Source of the DNA: Malania oleifera
Lineage: Eukaryota; Streptophyta; Magnoliopsida; Santalales; Ximeniaceae
DNA length: 64,000 bases
Direction: 5' to 3'
Assembly: GCF_029873635.1 (NCBI RefSeq)
Contig: NC_080421.1
Coordinates: forward strand, 1,860,001 to 1,924,000
Shown here: one piece after another, positions 22,842 to 34,432 of the stretch
Numbering within the stretch: the stretch's first letter is position 1
Layout: each line of letters begins with the position of its first letter
Translations under genes and position numbers: made by a program
Notes under the pieces: generated by a model
What the model was told of the DNA's origin: nothing
Database searches by the model: none
What the model saw: only the letters and a program-made list of their open reading frames with translations

Positions 22842-23015
22842 TAAACAACTGCCACCATTTGTTTATATTACAATATATATAGGGGTAGACTCTAGTATTT
22901 AAACTGAGGTTATTTACTTTTCCACTGCTTAGTTATAGTGTATGGTATCAGAAACAGGCAAATGAAACATGTAACCTTCGGGCCCCACTTGGCTGGTTCG
23001 GCGCGTTACAGTAAT

Positions 23016-23660
23016 ACTATATTAAATCACTATTGTAGTCCTTTATAGGACACTGTAATACTGTATAAAATATGTACTGTAGTCCTTTATAAGACGCTAT
23101 AATACTATATAAATTCTGTACTATAGTCCTTTATAGGTTGCTGTAATACTGTATATAATCTGTATTGTAGTCGTATAGAGGATGTTGTAATACTGTATAA
23201 AATCTGTATAAAACTTTGTCATACTGTAACTTTGTATAAAGCACTATCTTACTATAATACTGTAGAAAACCATGCTTATGTTTATATATGTTTTACCATA
23301 AAAACTGACAAGTTTAATTATACATAAATTTCAAACTCATGCCACACTGACTGAGTGATAACTTATGCTATAATATTCTGCTGAAAATATTGGTATAATT
23401 ATCTCTAGGATTTTACTCAACTCAATAATCCAATTTTCTCAAACATACATATATCATTTCTAGTTTCCCATTCTCACAAATCTGTATACTCAGGAAAACA
23501 TATATATTATTCAAAAATCACATTTTATAATTTAATCAGTAAAATTTCTGAAAATGTCTGACATAATCTATTCCCCTTACCTGCTTGCTGGAAGTGTGCC
23601 TGCAGGGATCCCAAAACCATACTTGCGGCGCTCACACAAACCCTGTATCCATATACCCTA
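23016..23660 (-). mobile_element. Reversed gypsy-type LTR relic, right part
   Basis: Continues the relic begun at 13911. It starts with four more units of the 43 bp minisatellite (to about 23215), then the sequence expected after it (ccccttacctgcttg at 23574, gcggcgctcacac at 23628). It is cut at 23660 by a new LTR; the rest of this LTR is not found. Confidence 0.65.
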
Positions 23661-23736
23661 TGTAGTGACTCAGAGAAATTATAATATTTAAATATTAAAA
23701 GAAGGGGGGAAAAGGGAAAAAGGAAAACAGAGTCTT

Positions 23737-23901
23737 GTCGACGAATTTAGGGGGTTCGTCAACGAGAGAGCATGAGTGGCTCATCAACGAGGGAGCATTT
23801 CGTTGATGAGAAAGAATCGAGAGGATGTTTTGGGCATCTCTAAATTTCGTCGATTAGGGAAGAGTTCGTCGACGAATTGCTTCTTGACCTCATCGACGAA
23901 G
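23737..23901 (+). promoter_or_regulatory. TCGTCGACGA palindrome array plus TATA box
   Basis: Copies include ttgtcgacgaattt, ttcgtcaacgag, ttcgttgatgag, ttcgtcgattag, ttcgtcgacgaatt and catcgacgaagg. TATA box gtataaatagg follows at 23907-23918. Confidence 0.72.
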
Positions 23902-25207
23902 GCCAGTGTATAAATAGGCCAAATTTTCATTTTTGGCCGAAAACTCATGCACAACTTTCATTTTCTCTCTCTTCTTCGGTTTCCCATCCTTCTTTCGTGA
24001 TTTCTGGGTTCATTTGCTGCTGAATCAATGATCCGAAGCCACCACAACACTCTTGGAGAAGTTTTCTGCATATCTACTGGAGTGGATCGTCGATGGGACG
24101 AGTTTGAAATTCATCCCAAACTCAGGGTAAGACTTTTACTGTAACGCCCCGAACCCTTAAACCTAGGTTAAGCACGTTATACCTAATAAAATCCTAATAA
24201 TCCATAATTCATAATATACACAGCGAAAAATATAAATATAATCTTCATATAACATAGTACCAGAGTTTACTAATTCTAACTATAATCCTTAATAAATCAT
24301 CCATCACCTGCATTTCCATAAATCTACATAATTCCCAAAACATTTCAGTATTTTCACAATCATTCCTTAGTCAACAGCCTTAAACATAAAGACATAAAAT
24401 ATAAATATTTACATTCCCCAAAATTAACATAGAAATATACTATTTTCTTTTTCTATTTCCCAATAATGTTATAAAAACCTCGAGCTCTTAAAGCTCGATC
24501 TTGAGGAAATCCTGAAAAAGATAAATTCATATTTAGGTGAGACACATTTCAGTAAGGGAATAAATAATATATTAAAACAGTGTGTGGCCAACATGAGTTT
24601 ATATAACAATAGAATACTTAACATTTTAAAATCACTAACATAATTTCTGAAATCATTCTCTAAACTTAATCAATCACATGCAAAAATTTAACCCACGAGA
24701 TTACCCGAGGATAGGGGTGATTACCCGCCCATACAAGTAGCACCCCTCTGCTATGATATTTTGGTAACCTTAAGGTCACTAATAAAACATACCAGGGCAC
24801 TCACCTTACTCAGTAAGGCCTCAAGTGTTAGATTGATCTCGTTCTCACATCGTTCAACAATAGCTTACCGGCAAAGGTCCTAAGGATAGGGAAATCTACC
24901 CACCTATACAAGTAGGTTCCCTCAGCCCTAGTACATTATGCAGCTACTGCCACATCTGAAGCTACTAGTGCACTTGCCTTACTCAACAAGCCCTCAGGCG
25001 AAGAGTGCGCCCCGTCCTAACGTAACATGTTCTACATACATAAATATTTCTAATATCATAATACATTATTCTTTTCTATTGTTATTCAATCATACACATC
25101 CGTTCATGTTCATTGCTTAAACATTGCATTTCATTTTACTTTAAGTGACTCTTTCCCATTTTACATTGTTCACATTTCACATTTCATTTTCATTTTTATT
25201 TCATACC

Positions 25208-25425
25208 CAGCATCTTTCAGCTGTTTTACCCAACATCTTTCAGCTATTTTACCCAACATTTTTCAGCTGTCATACATTTACCCAACATCTTTCAGCTGTT
25301 TTACCCAACATTTTTCAGCTGTTATACATTTACCCAACATCTTTCAGTTGTTTTACCCAACATCTTTCAACTATTTTACCCAATATTTTTCAGCTGTTTA
25401 ACCAGGATTTTTCAGTTGTTTATAT
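25208..25425. repeat. Minisatellite, about 21-37 bp units
   Basis: Repeated acccaacatctttcagctgtt and acccaacatttttcagctgt units (about nine to ten). It creates a spurious 122-residue frame. Confidence 0.85.
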
Positions 25426-26439
25426 GGTTGCATTAACACACACAAGCAACATAGTCCATATCATGTTTTATTCACAATGCATTACTTACTTAAACTGTAT
25501 CTTATACATTTAACATATATTTACACAGAATCTCATGTCACATTGTTTAACAATAAAATTCATACATTGCCTGTAAAATAAGCCAACCAACATTTAACGT
25601 TTATATACCGAAAATACCTTTTATTCCTTACATAATTACCATGAAAATATTTTTCCACTTTCATCTGTTCATTTTCACATATACATATCTAATAAACAGT
25701 CATAAACTCGAAAAATATAATTTAAATGGTTGGCATTTTAAACTCATACCGAAACATATACATGTATATATAACACAATTTATTTTTCATTAAATTCATA
25801 AAAATTCTGATTTAATATATATTTTCCCCTTACCTGGTTTCTTGAACTACGTCAACAAGGATCCCGAAAAATACCTGCGGCGCTCACCTAGACCCTGACT
25901 CAAAAATCCTAATTCCATTAAATGAATCATAAATAAAATACTATTTTAATATTTCCTAGGCCCATAAATATTCAATAAATAATTGTACCCTTAAATATAG
26001 TCAAATTACCAAAATTTTTAAATCTCACTCTCGCTTTGGAGTGGGGCCTAAAAAACCCCAATTGAAAAATTACCTACGCCAAAATGACGACGTCAACGAC
26101 TAGGACCCGGTGGTGGTGCCTGATCGTCAATTTAACAGTAAATTTAATGAGAAATTGAGAAATTAGAGGAAATATATCTTTCCCCAAGAATGGTGCATAT
26201 GCCGCTCCTACGACAAATCCGCTCCAATAGAAATGTCGGTGGCGGAGTTAGAAATCTAACGACACATTCTGTTTCCTGATTGGTTGAATATTCGTCGAGA
26301 AATGAGGGGAGAGAGAGAGACGAAGACGGAGAGTGGACGAGTGAGATAAAGAAAGAATGAGAGAGTTTTGGAGAGGTAGAGACGCAGGTCCTTCTCTGAA
26401 TTTTCGTCTTTTTTTTTTTCCTTACTTTAACTTAACTAA

Positions 26440-26670
26440 TCATATGATAATAATAATATTATTTATATATATATATATATAAATATATAATCACCATTTT
26501 ACTTAATTTAATATAATAATATTTAATTAACTAATTAATTAATTAATAATTACTCTTAATTTTTTTCCTACTATTTATTTTTATATTTTTATTTAATACA
26601 TTAATTTAATAATGCTTAACTAATTAATTGATTAATTATTTATTTATTTATTTATTTATTCTAGGTTATT
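26440..26670. repeat. AT-rich simple sequence at LTR end
   Basis: Runs of taat, ttaat and tttat (tttatttatttatttatt at 26640-26660) with an (AT)n block. Confidence 0.8.
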
Positions 26671-27048
26671 ACATTTACTCTATATTTGGCTTTCCCTATA
26701 GTTGTAGACAACATAGTACGCGTAGAAATACTGAAGTTTAATTCTGAAAAATGTAGTTTTTAGGTTGTTAAACAGGAAACCCTGCGGGTGCAGGACTACC
26801 TGTTTCAGGGGCTTTTTTCAGGAATCAGGTAAGGAGATAAACTAAGTTAGATGTTCTATGAAATATAAGTATAATTTTATAGCATTTGATTTCAGAGAAA
26901 TTTATGTATTTAAATGTAACTATGCATTATGTTGGAAAATATTGTTAAAAATGACGATATGTTCGGAATGTACGTAATACCCATTTTGTGTGGCATGAGT
27001 AGATTTTATGATGAACATGATGATATTATGGATTTTTATAATGGAAAA

Positions 27049-27225
27049 CTGGCGTACGGGCCGAGAGTTTTATATGTTTTGCTAGCGTATGGGTCGAGTT
27101 ATGGATATGTTTTGCCAGCATACGGGTCAAGCTATGGATATGTTTTGCCAGCGTACAAGCCGAACTATGGATATGTTTTGCCGGCGTACGGGCCGAGCTA
27201 TTGATATGTGATACGGCGTATGGGC
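27049..27225 (+). repeat. 33 bp minisatellite (gcgtacgggccga)
   Basis: About five tandem units like ggatatgttttgccagcg + tacgggccgagctat. The core GCGTACGGGCC also occurs, reversed, in the minisatellites at 32345-32590 and 39205-39435. Confidence 0.85.
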
Positions 27226-27590
27226 CGATGATTTTCATGATGTATGTGTATATATATGCAAAATGATATGATGATATTGATTTGGTAATTAATGGTATGA
27301 AATATCCATGTATCACAGTTTCATTATATGCTATATGTTATCAAAACCTAGTTAGCTGGTTTAGGCTAGCACTTGCACAGTACCACTGCTATGTGCTTGT
27401 GATTATCACTATATTGTGTTAATGCTACTGTACAGAGTAGTGTGAGGACGGATAGTCGACGTGATTTTAAGAAGTATGAGCACCCCTGGTGTACGGACCA
27501 AGTCTGGTAGACCCATCGGACTTATAGACTGTACTTTTGACTTGGCAGTGGTCGACCAACCATTGTTAGGTCTCGCCTTCAGGCCACACA

Positions 27591-28606
27591 TGTAACAACC
27601 TCAAAATTCATACCATTTATATATATATTCATACCTAAGCAGCGGAAACACAAATCATACAGCCATTCACATATATACTAAATAACACCAGAATCCAGTA
27701 TATACAGACTATAGCCAAACAAAAATACCCCTCCAGCATCATTTACTCAAAAATACACCACTTTAACAAAAACTCACCCAATAACCAGGGTGATCAAACT
27801 ACTTTCTATTCGCAAGCCTGATTTGCTCGCTTAGATGACTCACCTGAAAAATGGTAAAGTAATGGGGTGAGTCGATGTTCAATAAGTGGAAATATACTAT
27901 TACTAGTGTGTGGCAACTAAGTTAAGAATACTTTAAAAAAAATAGTATTGAATTGTAATGCAATAAAATATCTATAAAGCATATTTTCCTTTCACAATTT
28001 AAGATATACTGTATTGTCTATATTTTCTACTTTTCATACTGATAATATCATACTATACTCAGCATATACTGTAAAACTGTATACATTTACATATCTATAC
28101 TTTATCCCTGGGACTCTCTAGGTGGGACTTCATCTGGTCGGCCCTCCAGATAAGTCAATATACTCTACACTACCTCAGTCCAGCCAAATTGCATCCTCTC
28201 CTAGGCGCAAAACTGGCTGCTACCTCGTCTAACCGGCCCCCTCTACCCAGCGTACGGGAGAGCTACATCCTCTCAGAGCACAGTTAGACGGTACCCACAC
28301 ATTATCTGAGATATGTGGTTGCACTTTATCTGTATATAGCAACAGTACCGTGTTCTGTAAACTGTATCTGTACTGTATTTGTCTATAATCTTTCCACAGG
28401 GATCTGATATTATATACATATATACTCTTTTACTGTTTTCACCATGTTTCCAAAGTTACCATAATGCTATCTTTTTGTACTGTAAATACTGTAATCTCTT
28501 TGTACTATATCGGTAGCATCTTGATGCTACCCCTGTATATCTGTCTATATACTCTGTAAAGTTGTGATATAAATACTCATCTGAACAAAACTGTACACAT
28601 GTATAC

Positions 28607-28648
<42 letters not shown>

Positions 28649-29534
28649 GTATATCCAGTATAGTATGATTCATCACGAAAGTTGTATACATTTCTTCATT
28701 ACATAAAAATCTACTTAGGCCACACATGTATTTAAACTCATATTCTATAAATACTGTATAATAAATTGGTATAAATATGTATCTATGAAGTCTCTGATAG
28801 TATTATGAAAATTCCTAGCATAGCATATTTCCCTTACCTTAGCTTTGAAAAGCCCATATAAAATTCTGGGTTTATACCCGCAGGGTTCCTAGTTCAACAT
28901 CCTGAAAACACAATCCCCTCGAACAAAACATCAGTATTTTCTTACCTACAACATTTCTTATAACTGAGGGAAAGATAAATATTGAATAAAATGTCTTACC
29001 CTAAAATTGGGATGAAATCCAACCCAACTTTTCCAGCGATCAGCTCCGGTAGACTTGCAAAGAATCTCGCTAGGAGCATCGTGGTAGCCTCAGATCTTCG
29101 ATCCGACGAGAAACAGGCCCGGAAACGAAGAGAGAAGTGAGAGAGAGTCATAGAGAGAGAGGGGCGCGGATAAGTGATAAAAATTTGAGTTTTCCCCTTA
29201 TATACTGCGACTTTCATCGATGAGACACGTCATCTTGTCGACGAATATTTCAATAAATTCGTCGACGAATTTCAGGCTGCCCCATAACCCCTCTCGGTAT
29301 TTTCTCATCGACGAGGCCCTGTATTCGTCGACGAGTTTCCTTATGTACTCATTGACGAAGCCCTATATTCATCGACGAGTTTTGGCAATTCATTGAAATT
29401 ATTATTATTATCCCCAATTATTATTATCTCCAAAATGCGATGTCGTCGACAAAGTCTACTGCCTCCTTCTGTTCCTGTTTCCATTTTTCCTTTCTCTATC
29501 ATATTTAATTATCAGTATTTTTTGGGTCGTTACA
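27591..29534 (-). mobile_element. Gypsy-type solo LTR (1944 bp), duplication acaca
   Basis: TGTAACAACCTC...GGGTCGTTACA between acaca at 27586-27590 and 29535-29539. Minus orientation: the palindrome array (29214-29451) comes before a TATA-like sequence (29199-29205 reversed) and a GA-rich tract. The host LTR reads on correctly across the insert (cttcaggccaca / accaagtcatg). Confidence 0.9.
29214..29451 (-). promoter_or_regulatory. TCGTCGACGA palindrome array
   Basis: Copies near 29217, 29237, 29258, 29307, 29326, 29350, 29370 and 29453, several perfect (attcgtcgacgaat at 29257-29270). The phrase ctctcggtattttctc sits between them, as in other arrays. Confidence 0.76.
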
Positions 29535-30629
29535 ACACAACCAAGTCATGAGGGGGTAATACATGACAACTTCCAGCTAACCTACCAGGATTTTTTTCAT
29601 ATTATTATTATATGAGACGAACTATACTATGAAAATCCAGTATATTCTGCCATGTTATGATTATACATGTTTTCTTAGAAATGATACAGGCAAATTTTGT
29701 AACGACCTGTTTATCTAATCATATAATAAAACATGGTAAGAAAAATAGTCAACCCGAACGCGTGGGTAGCGGGGACACCTGTCATACACAGCGGAACCTA
29801 GGCAGCAGTAAATGTAAATTGTCAACCTCATTACCACAAAATACATAATACCAGAGTTAGTTATAATCTAAAACACTATGTTTATATACAATCTCCCAAA
29901 AAAATAAAAATATCTCTAGGATCCCACATCAAAATTTCTTGATCCTAGTTCAAACTTACACTCCTAAAGGGGTAGCACAACAGACTCAAGGGTGGCCACG
30001 ACCCGCCAGTCCTTCTGGGTTTCTTGAAAATTATTTTAGTTTAGGGGTGAGATACTTCTCAGTAAGAGAAAATAAACTAAATACAGTTGTGTAGCAACAT
30101 GAATATTTGTTGTAATTATACATATGCAGTACATTTCATATACCTGAAACATTCATCGTAATATACTGAATAATCATATACTTTCGTATTTTCTAGTAAA
30201 TCATTTAGTTCATAAAACGTCTGGCATAGCTGATAATACTGAAAACATACCCAAGATGAATAACTAGTTGATGTCATGTATTACCCCCCATGACGGGTTG
30301 TGCAGCCCGAAGGCAGGACCCGATAATGGCTGGCTGACCACTACCGAGTCAAAAATGTATGTAAGTATGATAGGCCCGCCACACCCTGGTCTAGACTACC
30401 AGGTGGACGTCTACAACTCTACACTAAAAGCCACATTGACTATCCATCTCCCACTCTCTTATGGGGCGGTTAGCACAAATCTGAACATAGATTTCTGATC
30501 GATATAGCTACGGTACCGTGCTCCTGAAACTGAACTAAACTAACATCTAAGTTTTGATAACATATAGTACATGATAATATAGCATTTGACATAAATGGAT
30601 TGATAGCTTTTCTATACTTTCATAAATAC

Positions 30630-30730
30630 GGTCTTGTGCCGAATATTTCATAAACACGGCCTTGCGCCGGAAACATATAACATACAGGGCCTTGCGTCGA
30701 TTATCAATCACGGCCTTACACAAAAAATTT
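30630..30730 (-). repeat. Short minisatellite, about 28 bp units
   Basis: Four copies of a cacggccttgcgccg-type unit with variable AT spacers. Confidence 0.65.
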
Positions 30731-31808
30731 CACACATATTATTCTGAGTAAATAAGTCATTTATCATGTATTTCAAAATCATCATATACTACATTATTTC
30801 ATAATTCCTAAAAACATGCTTATTTGTAAAATTGCCATAATATAATACATATCATATAAAAATAATATTCATGCCACACAATGCTAAATAAAATCGAACA
30901 TTTCATTCTAAAATTCTAATTCCTGTATAACAATAGTATTTTCCCAAATATGCATTTACTCAATAATATTCAAATATACAAACTTTTCTGAAAATTAATT
31001 TGCTGATAAATAATAGTAATTACGCAAAAAATAACTACTTTAGTTTATTCCCTTACCTGACACTGAAAAGAAACACCCTAAAATATCGGTCCTGTACTCG
31101 TAGGGTTCCCCAAGCAACACCTTGAAACCAACAACTCCCAGAATTAAATTTCAGTATTTTTCTGTGAATAATCTTTCCTATAATTATGGAAAACCCAAAT
31201 TCTGAATAAAATGTCTTACCTTAAACCAGGGATGAATTTCAACTCAAACTCACCCATGATCCGCTCGGGAAGATATGCAGAGAACTTCTCTAAGAGCGTC
31301 ATCGTGATGACCTGCTTAATTTCCAAATTTTTTTAAAAAATAAAATCAATATCACAAATCCGAGCTCAGCAGATCATAATCCACCTGGACCCGTGGGTAC
31401 CAGGAATAGGTCAGAACATGACACGGAAACCTAAGCAGCATGAAACATATAGTCACAATGTTGTAAATACAGAACATCCATCACATTACTACAAATACTA
31501 GAGTCATTATATCCACTATATTTCAGTATATATATACGTCTCAAAAATAAAATTTAAGGACATTTCCTACAAAAATCCAACTGTCTCTACTAAAACTTAC
31601 CCTTCAAAAGGGCAGGCAACAGCTCTAGATCAGCGGGGCTTTTCCCGCTCTCCTATCTGGGGCTCCGAAAAGTTTTTATAAAATTTTGGGGTGAGACACC
31701 TCTCAGTAAGGGAAATAAACTAATACCAGTGTGTGGAAAAATGAGTATTCAGTGTTCTACATATACCATACATAACATATTCGGTAACCGTTTTGTCAAA
31801 TCTAGGAA

Positions 31809-31853
<45 letters not shown>

Positions 31854-32344
31854 TCAAAACATGACAGAACATACTGCATATTTATAAACATATTTCATCT
31901 CATATAATAATAATAACATAAAAACATTTCTGGTAGGTTAGCTAACTGTTGTCATGTATTACTCCCACATGACTGGGTTGTGTGGTCCGAAGGCGGGACC
32001 TGACAATGGTTGGCCGACCATTGTCAAGTCAAAAGTACAGTCTGTAAGTCTGATGGATCTACCTGACCTGGTCTGTACACCAAGGGCGATCACACACTTC
32101 TTAAAAACCACATCGACCATCCAATCTCACACCACTCCATACAGCGGCGTTAACACAAATATCATGATCACGAAGACCATGGACACATAGCAACGGTACC
32201 GTGCAAGTACTAGTCTAGACCAAGCCAACTAGGTTCTAATACCATATAACATATATTGAAACTGTGATACATGGATATTTCATATCATTAATTTTAACAT
32301 CAATCATATCATTTTGCATATATACGTATATCATGAAAATCATC

Positions 32345-32590
32345 GGTCCATACGTCGGCATTACATATTTTATCATAGCTCGGCCCATACGCTGGCAAAT
32401 CATAGCACAACCCGTACGCTGGAAAATCACATCATAGCACGGCCCGTCTGCCGGCAAACATATCATAGCACAGCCAGTACGCTAGAAAATCACATCATAG
32501 TACGGCCCGTACGCTGGCAAATCACATCATAGCACAGCCCGTACACCGGTAAATATATATAAAAATCTCGGCTTGTACGCCGGATTTCCC
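32345..32590 (-). repeat. Minisatellite (agcacggcccgtacgctggcaaatc)
   Basis: About seven units of 25-32 bp; the equivalent array in the 38189-40428 LTR is at 39205-39435. Confidence 0.82.
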
Positions 32591-33202
32591 ATTATAAAAA
32601 TCTGTATCATAATCCCATTCCAGAAAACAGTATTTCATAACATTTTATACTCATGCCACACTAAACAGATTTTCCACATATTTAACATACCATCATTTTA
32701 ACCGTGTTTTCCCAAATATAAATCATATATAAATATATTCATTTCCCTAAAATCACATTCTATAATAATATACATACATTTTTCATAAAATACTAGCTTA
32801 GTTTATCCCCTTACCTAGCTACTGAGAAAGCCCCCAAAATATTCTAGTCTAACACCTGAAGGATTTCCTGGCCAATATTCTGAAAATGAAAACTCTCAAT
32901 ATTAAACTTCAGTATTTACACGTGTATATCATTTCCTATAACTATCGCAAGACCAAATTTAACTTAAAAAGCCTTACTTCAACTCAGGGATGATTTCTAA
33001 CTTGCTTTCACCAACGATCCGCTCTGGCAGATTTGGAGAGAACTTCCCCAGGAGCGTCGTGGTGGTTTCGGATTGTTGATCCAACATAAATTTAGCCCAA
33101 AATCGATGAAAGAGAGAGAGAACCGAAGGGGAGAGAGAGAGAGGAGAGGGTTAGCTTAACAATGAAGATAAAAATTTGGATTTTGATATTTATAGAATAG
33201 GG

Positions 33203-33417
33203 AATTCGTCGAAGAGCCATGTCATTCGTCAACGAATCCTTTAATAATTTCGTCGACGAAATTCAGTCCTCGTTGACGAAATTCAATTGGTTCAAAACCT
33301 CTCTCGGTATTTCCTTGTCAACGAATCCCTTGTATTCGTCGATGAATTCTCTTATACCCTCGTAAACGAATCCCCTGTATTCGTCGACGAATTCTCTTAT
33401 GCCCTTGTCGACGAATC
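33203..33417 (-). promoter_or_regulatory. TCGTCGACGA palindrome array
   Basis: Eight or more copies, including ttcgtcgacgaattc at 33380-33394 and gtcgacgaatccc at 33408; ctctcggtatttcc is again embedded. A reversed TATA-like sequence (ctataaatatc on the minus strand) lies at about 33186-33197. Confidence 0.75.
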
Positions 33418-33535
33418 CCTTCCTTTTTATTATATAAATTCCATTTTTATTCGGGTTGTCACAATCGTGGTGGGTTCAAATCGTCGAACCGATGTAAATC
33501 CGACCTGAGATCGTAGAGAGAAGGTAAGAGGGACG

Positions 33536-33583
<48 letters not shown>

Positions 33584-33660
33584 CTGCGCGTCAAATTTTA
33601 ATCTAAAAATGAAGTTTGAGCAATTTATACTATGGGCTTCACCGGCGAGTCACGTCACCT

Positions 33661-33860
33661 CCTCGACGAGGTTAAGAGGAAATTCGTCGACAAACTCTCC
33701 CCTTCGTCGACAAAATTTAAAGGCCTAAAAATCCTCTCGGTATCTTCTCGTCGACGAGCCACATCACCTCGTCAACGAGGTTAAGAGGAAATTCGTAGAC
33801 GAACTCTCCCCCTCGTCGACGAAATTCAGAGTTGCCCAAGTTACCACGTTGTTGACGAAC
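33661..33860 (-). promoter_or_regulatory. TCGTCGACGA palindrome array
   Basis: Copies near 33661, 33683, 33703, 33749, 33768, 33793, 33813 and 33850 with the phrase ctctcggtatcttctc between them. Confidence 0.75.
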
Positions 33861-34419
33861 GCTTCTGCTGCCACCTTCCATTTCTCTCTCTCTTTAATAT
33901 TTAAATAACATTATTCTTCGGGTCATTACATATTTACTTGTTATGCATATATATGTTTTTATGTATAACATAGATAAACTCATGTTGTCACACACTAGTA
34001 TTAGTTTATTTCCCTTACTAAGAGATGTCTCACCCCAAATTACATGATCATTTCAGGAGCCCCTGATAGGAGAGCAAATAAGGCTCCGCTAAGGTAGTTA
34101 CAGCTGGTTTGCCCTTTCTAAAGGGTAAGTGTTTTGGTAGGGTTAGATGTATTTTGTGAAAAGTGACCCTAGGTTTCTTTTGGGTTGTGTATTATGAATA
34201 TATAGATATAATTGATGTAGTAACTCTGTTATTGTGATGAGTGATGATGGGTATATGATATTTTATGATTTATGTTTCCTGCTGCTTAGGCTTCCGTACT
34301 ATACTTCTGATGTATCCCTGTACCTACGGGTCCAGGTTGATTATGACCTGTTGAGCTTGTCATGTTAGTTTTATTATATTATGGAAAAAAATGTGGGAAT
34401 TAAGTAGGTCGTTACAGTT

Positions 34420-34432
34420 TGGTATTAGAGCC
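34420..34432 (+). other. Primer-binding site after the 23661-34416 LTR
   Basis: tggtattagagcc, one base away from the standard tRNA-Met complement. The following 300 bp (gtagaacttt...gtgacgattt) match, in reverse, the leader of the minus-strand chromovirus at 45300-45517, which confirms this is the start of an internal region. Confidence 0.8.

Larger units (their letters stand above)
15014..23010 (+). mobile_element. Full-length, pol-less Ty3/gypsy-like element (gag only)
   Basis: Two LTRs, a PBS next to the 5' LTR (ttggtatcagagcc at 17046), a PPT (about 18684-18697, ataaggaggggagaa), and a 5 bp target duplication make a structurally complete element. The internal part is only about 1.65 kb and encodes gag alone; protease, RT and integrase are absent. 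The 3' LTR is split by a solo LTR (20319-22365). Such gag-only terminal-repeat elements are known in plants and need enzymes from a partner element; that dependence is inferred. Confidence 0.88.
18698..23010 (+). repeat. 3' LTR, split by a solo LTR
   Basis: Starts TGTAAGGACCTGGGG like the 5' LTR and ends GGTTCGGCGCGTTACA before gtaat. Without the solo LTR it is about 2.26 kb, longer than the 5' LTR mainly because of an inverted duplication at 22692-22880. Confidence 0.87.
24140..26673 (-). mobile_element. Gypsy-type solo LTR (2534 bp), duplication tttac
   Basis: TGTAACGCCCCGAAC...GGTTATTACA flanked by tttac at 24135-24139 and 26674-26678. The minus-strand end TTCGGGGCGTTACA resembles the LTR end of the gag-only element at 15014, so this is a relative of that family. 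It carries a minisatellite (25208-25425) and a very AT-rich right end (26430-26660). No palindrome array with a GTCGAC core was seen; only single copies of related words occur. Confidence 0.88.
31305..33463 (-). mobile_element. Innermost gypsy-type solo LTR (about 2.16 kb)
   Basis: TGATGACCTGC...GGGTTGTCACA. The host reads gcgtc-atcgt-ggtgg around it; atcg(t) occurs at 31301-31304/5 and 33464-33468. The start is off by one base from the usual TGTAACGACC, so whether the duplication is 4 or 5 bp is ambiguous. Its body (cagcagatcataatccacctggacccgtgggtaccagg) is close to the LTRs of the minus-strand chromovirus at 38189-45994. Confidence 0.85.
29698..33930 (-). mobile_element. Gypsy-type solo LTR, itself holding a nested solo LTR
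   Basis: TGTAACGACCTG...GGGTCATTACA flanked by aattt (29693-29697) and tattt (33931-33935): four of five bases match, so the duplication has one change. Without the inner insert it is about 2.07 kb. The palindrome array is at 33661-33860 and TATA-like sequence reversed at 33621-33629. Confidence 0.82.
23661..34416 (+). mobile_element. 5' LTR of a gypsy-type element, holding three nested insertions
   Basis: Starts TGTAGTGACTCAG and ends AGTAGGTCGTTACA, immediately followed by a PBS (34420). Removing the inserts at 24140-26673, 27591-29534 and 29698-33930 with their duplications leaves about 2.03 kb, matching the other LTRs. The pieces are 23661-24139, 26674-27590, 29535-29697 and 33931-34416. 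A matching 3' LTR is not in the window, so the element is incomplete or was truncated by later events. Confidence 0.82.

Noticed and set aside
25145-25513. 122-residue frame with repeated FSCFTQHL-like words
   Set aside because: Translation of the minisatellite in a solo LTR; not a gene.
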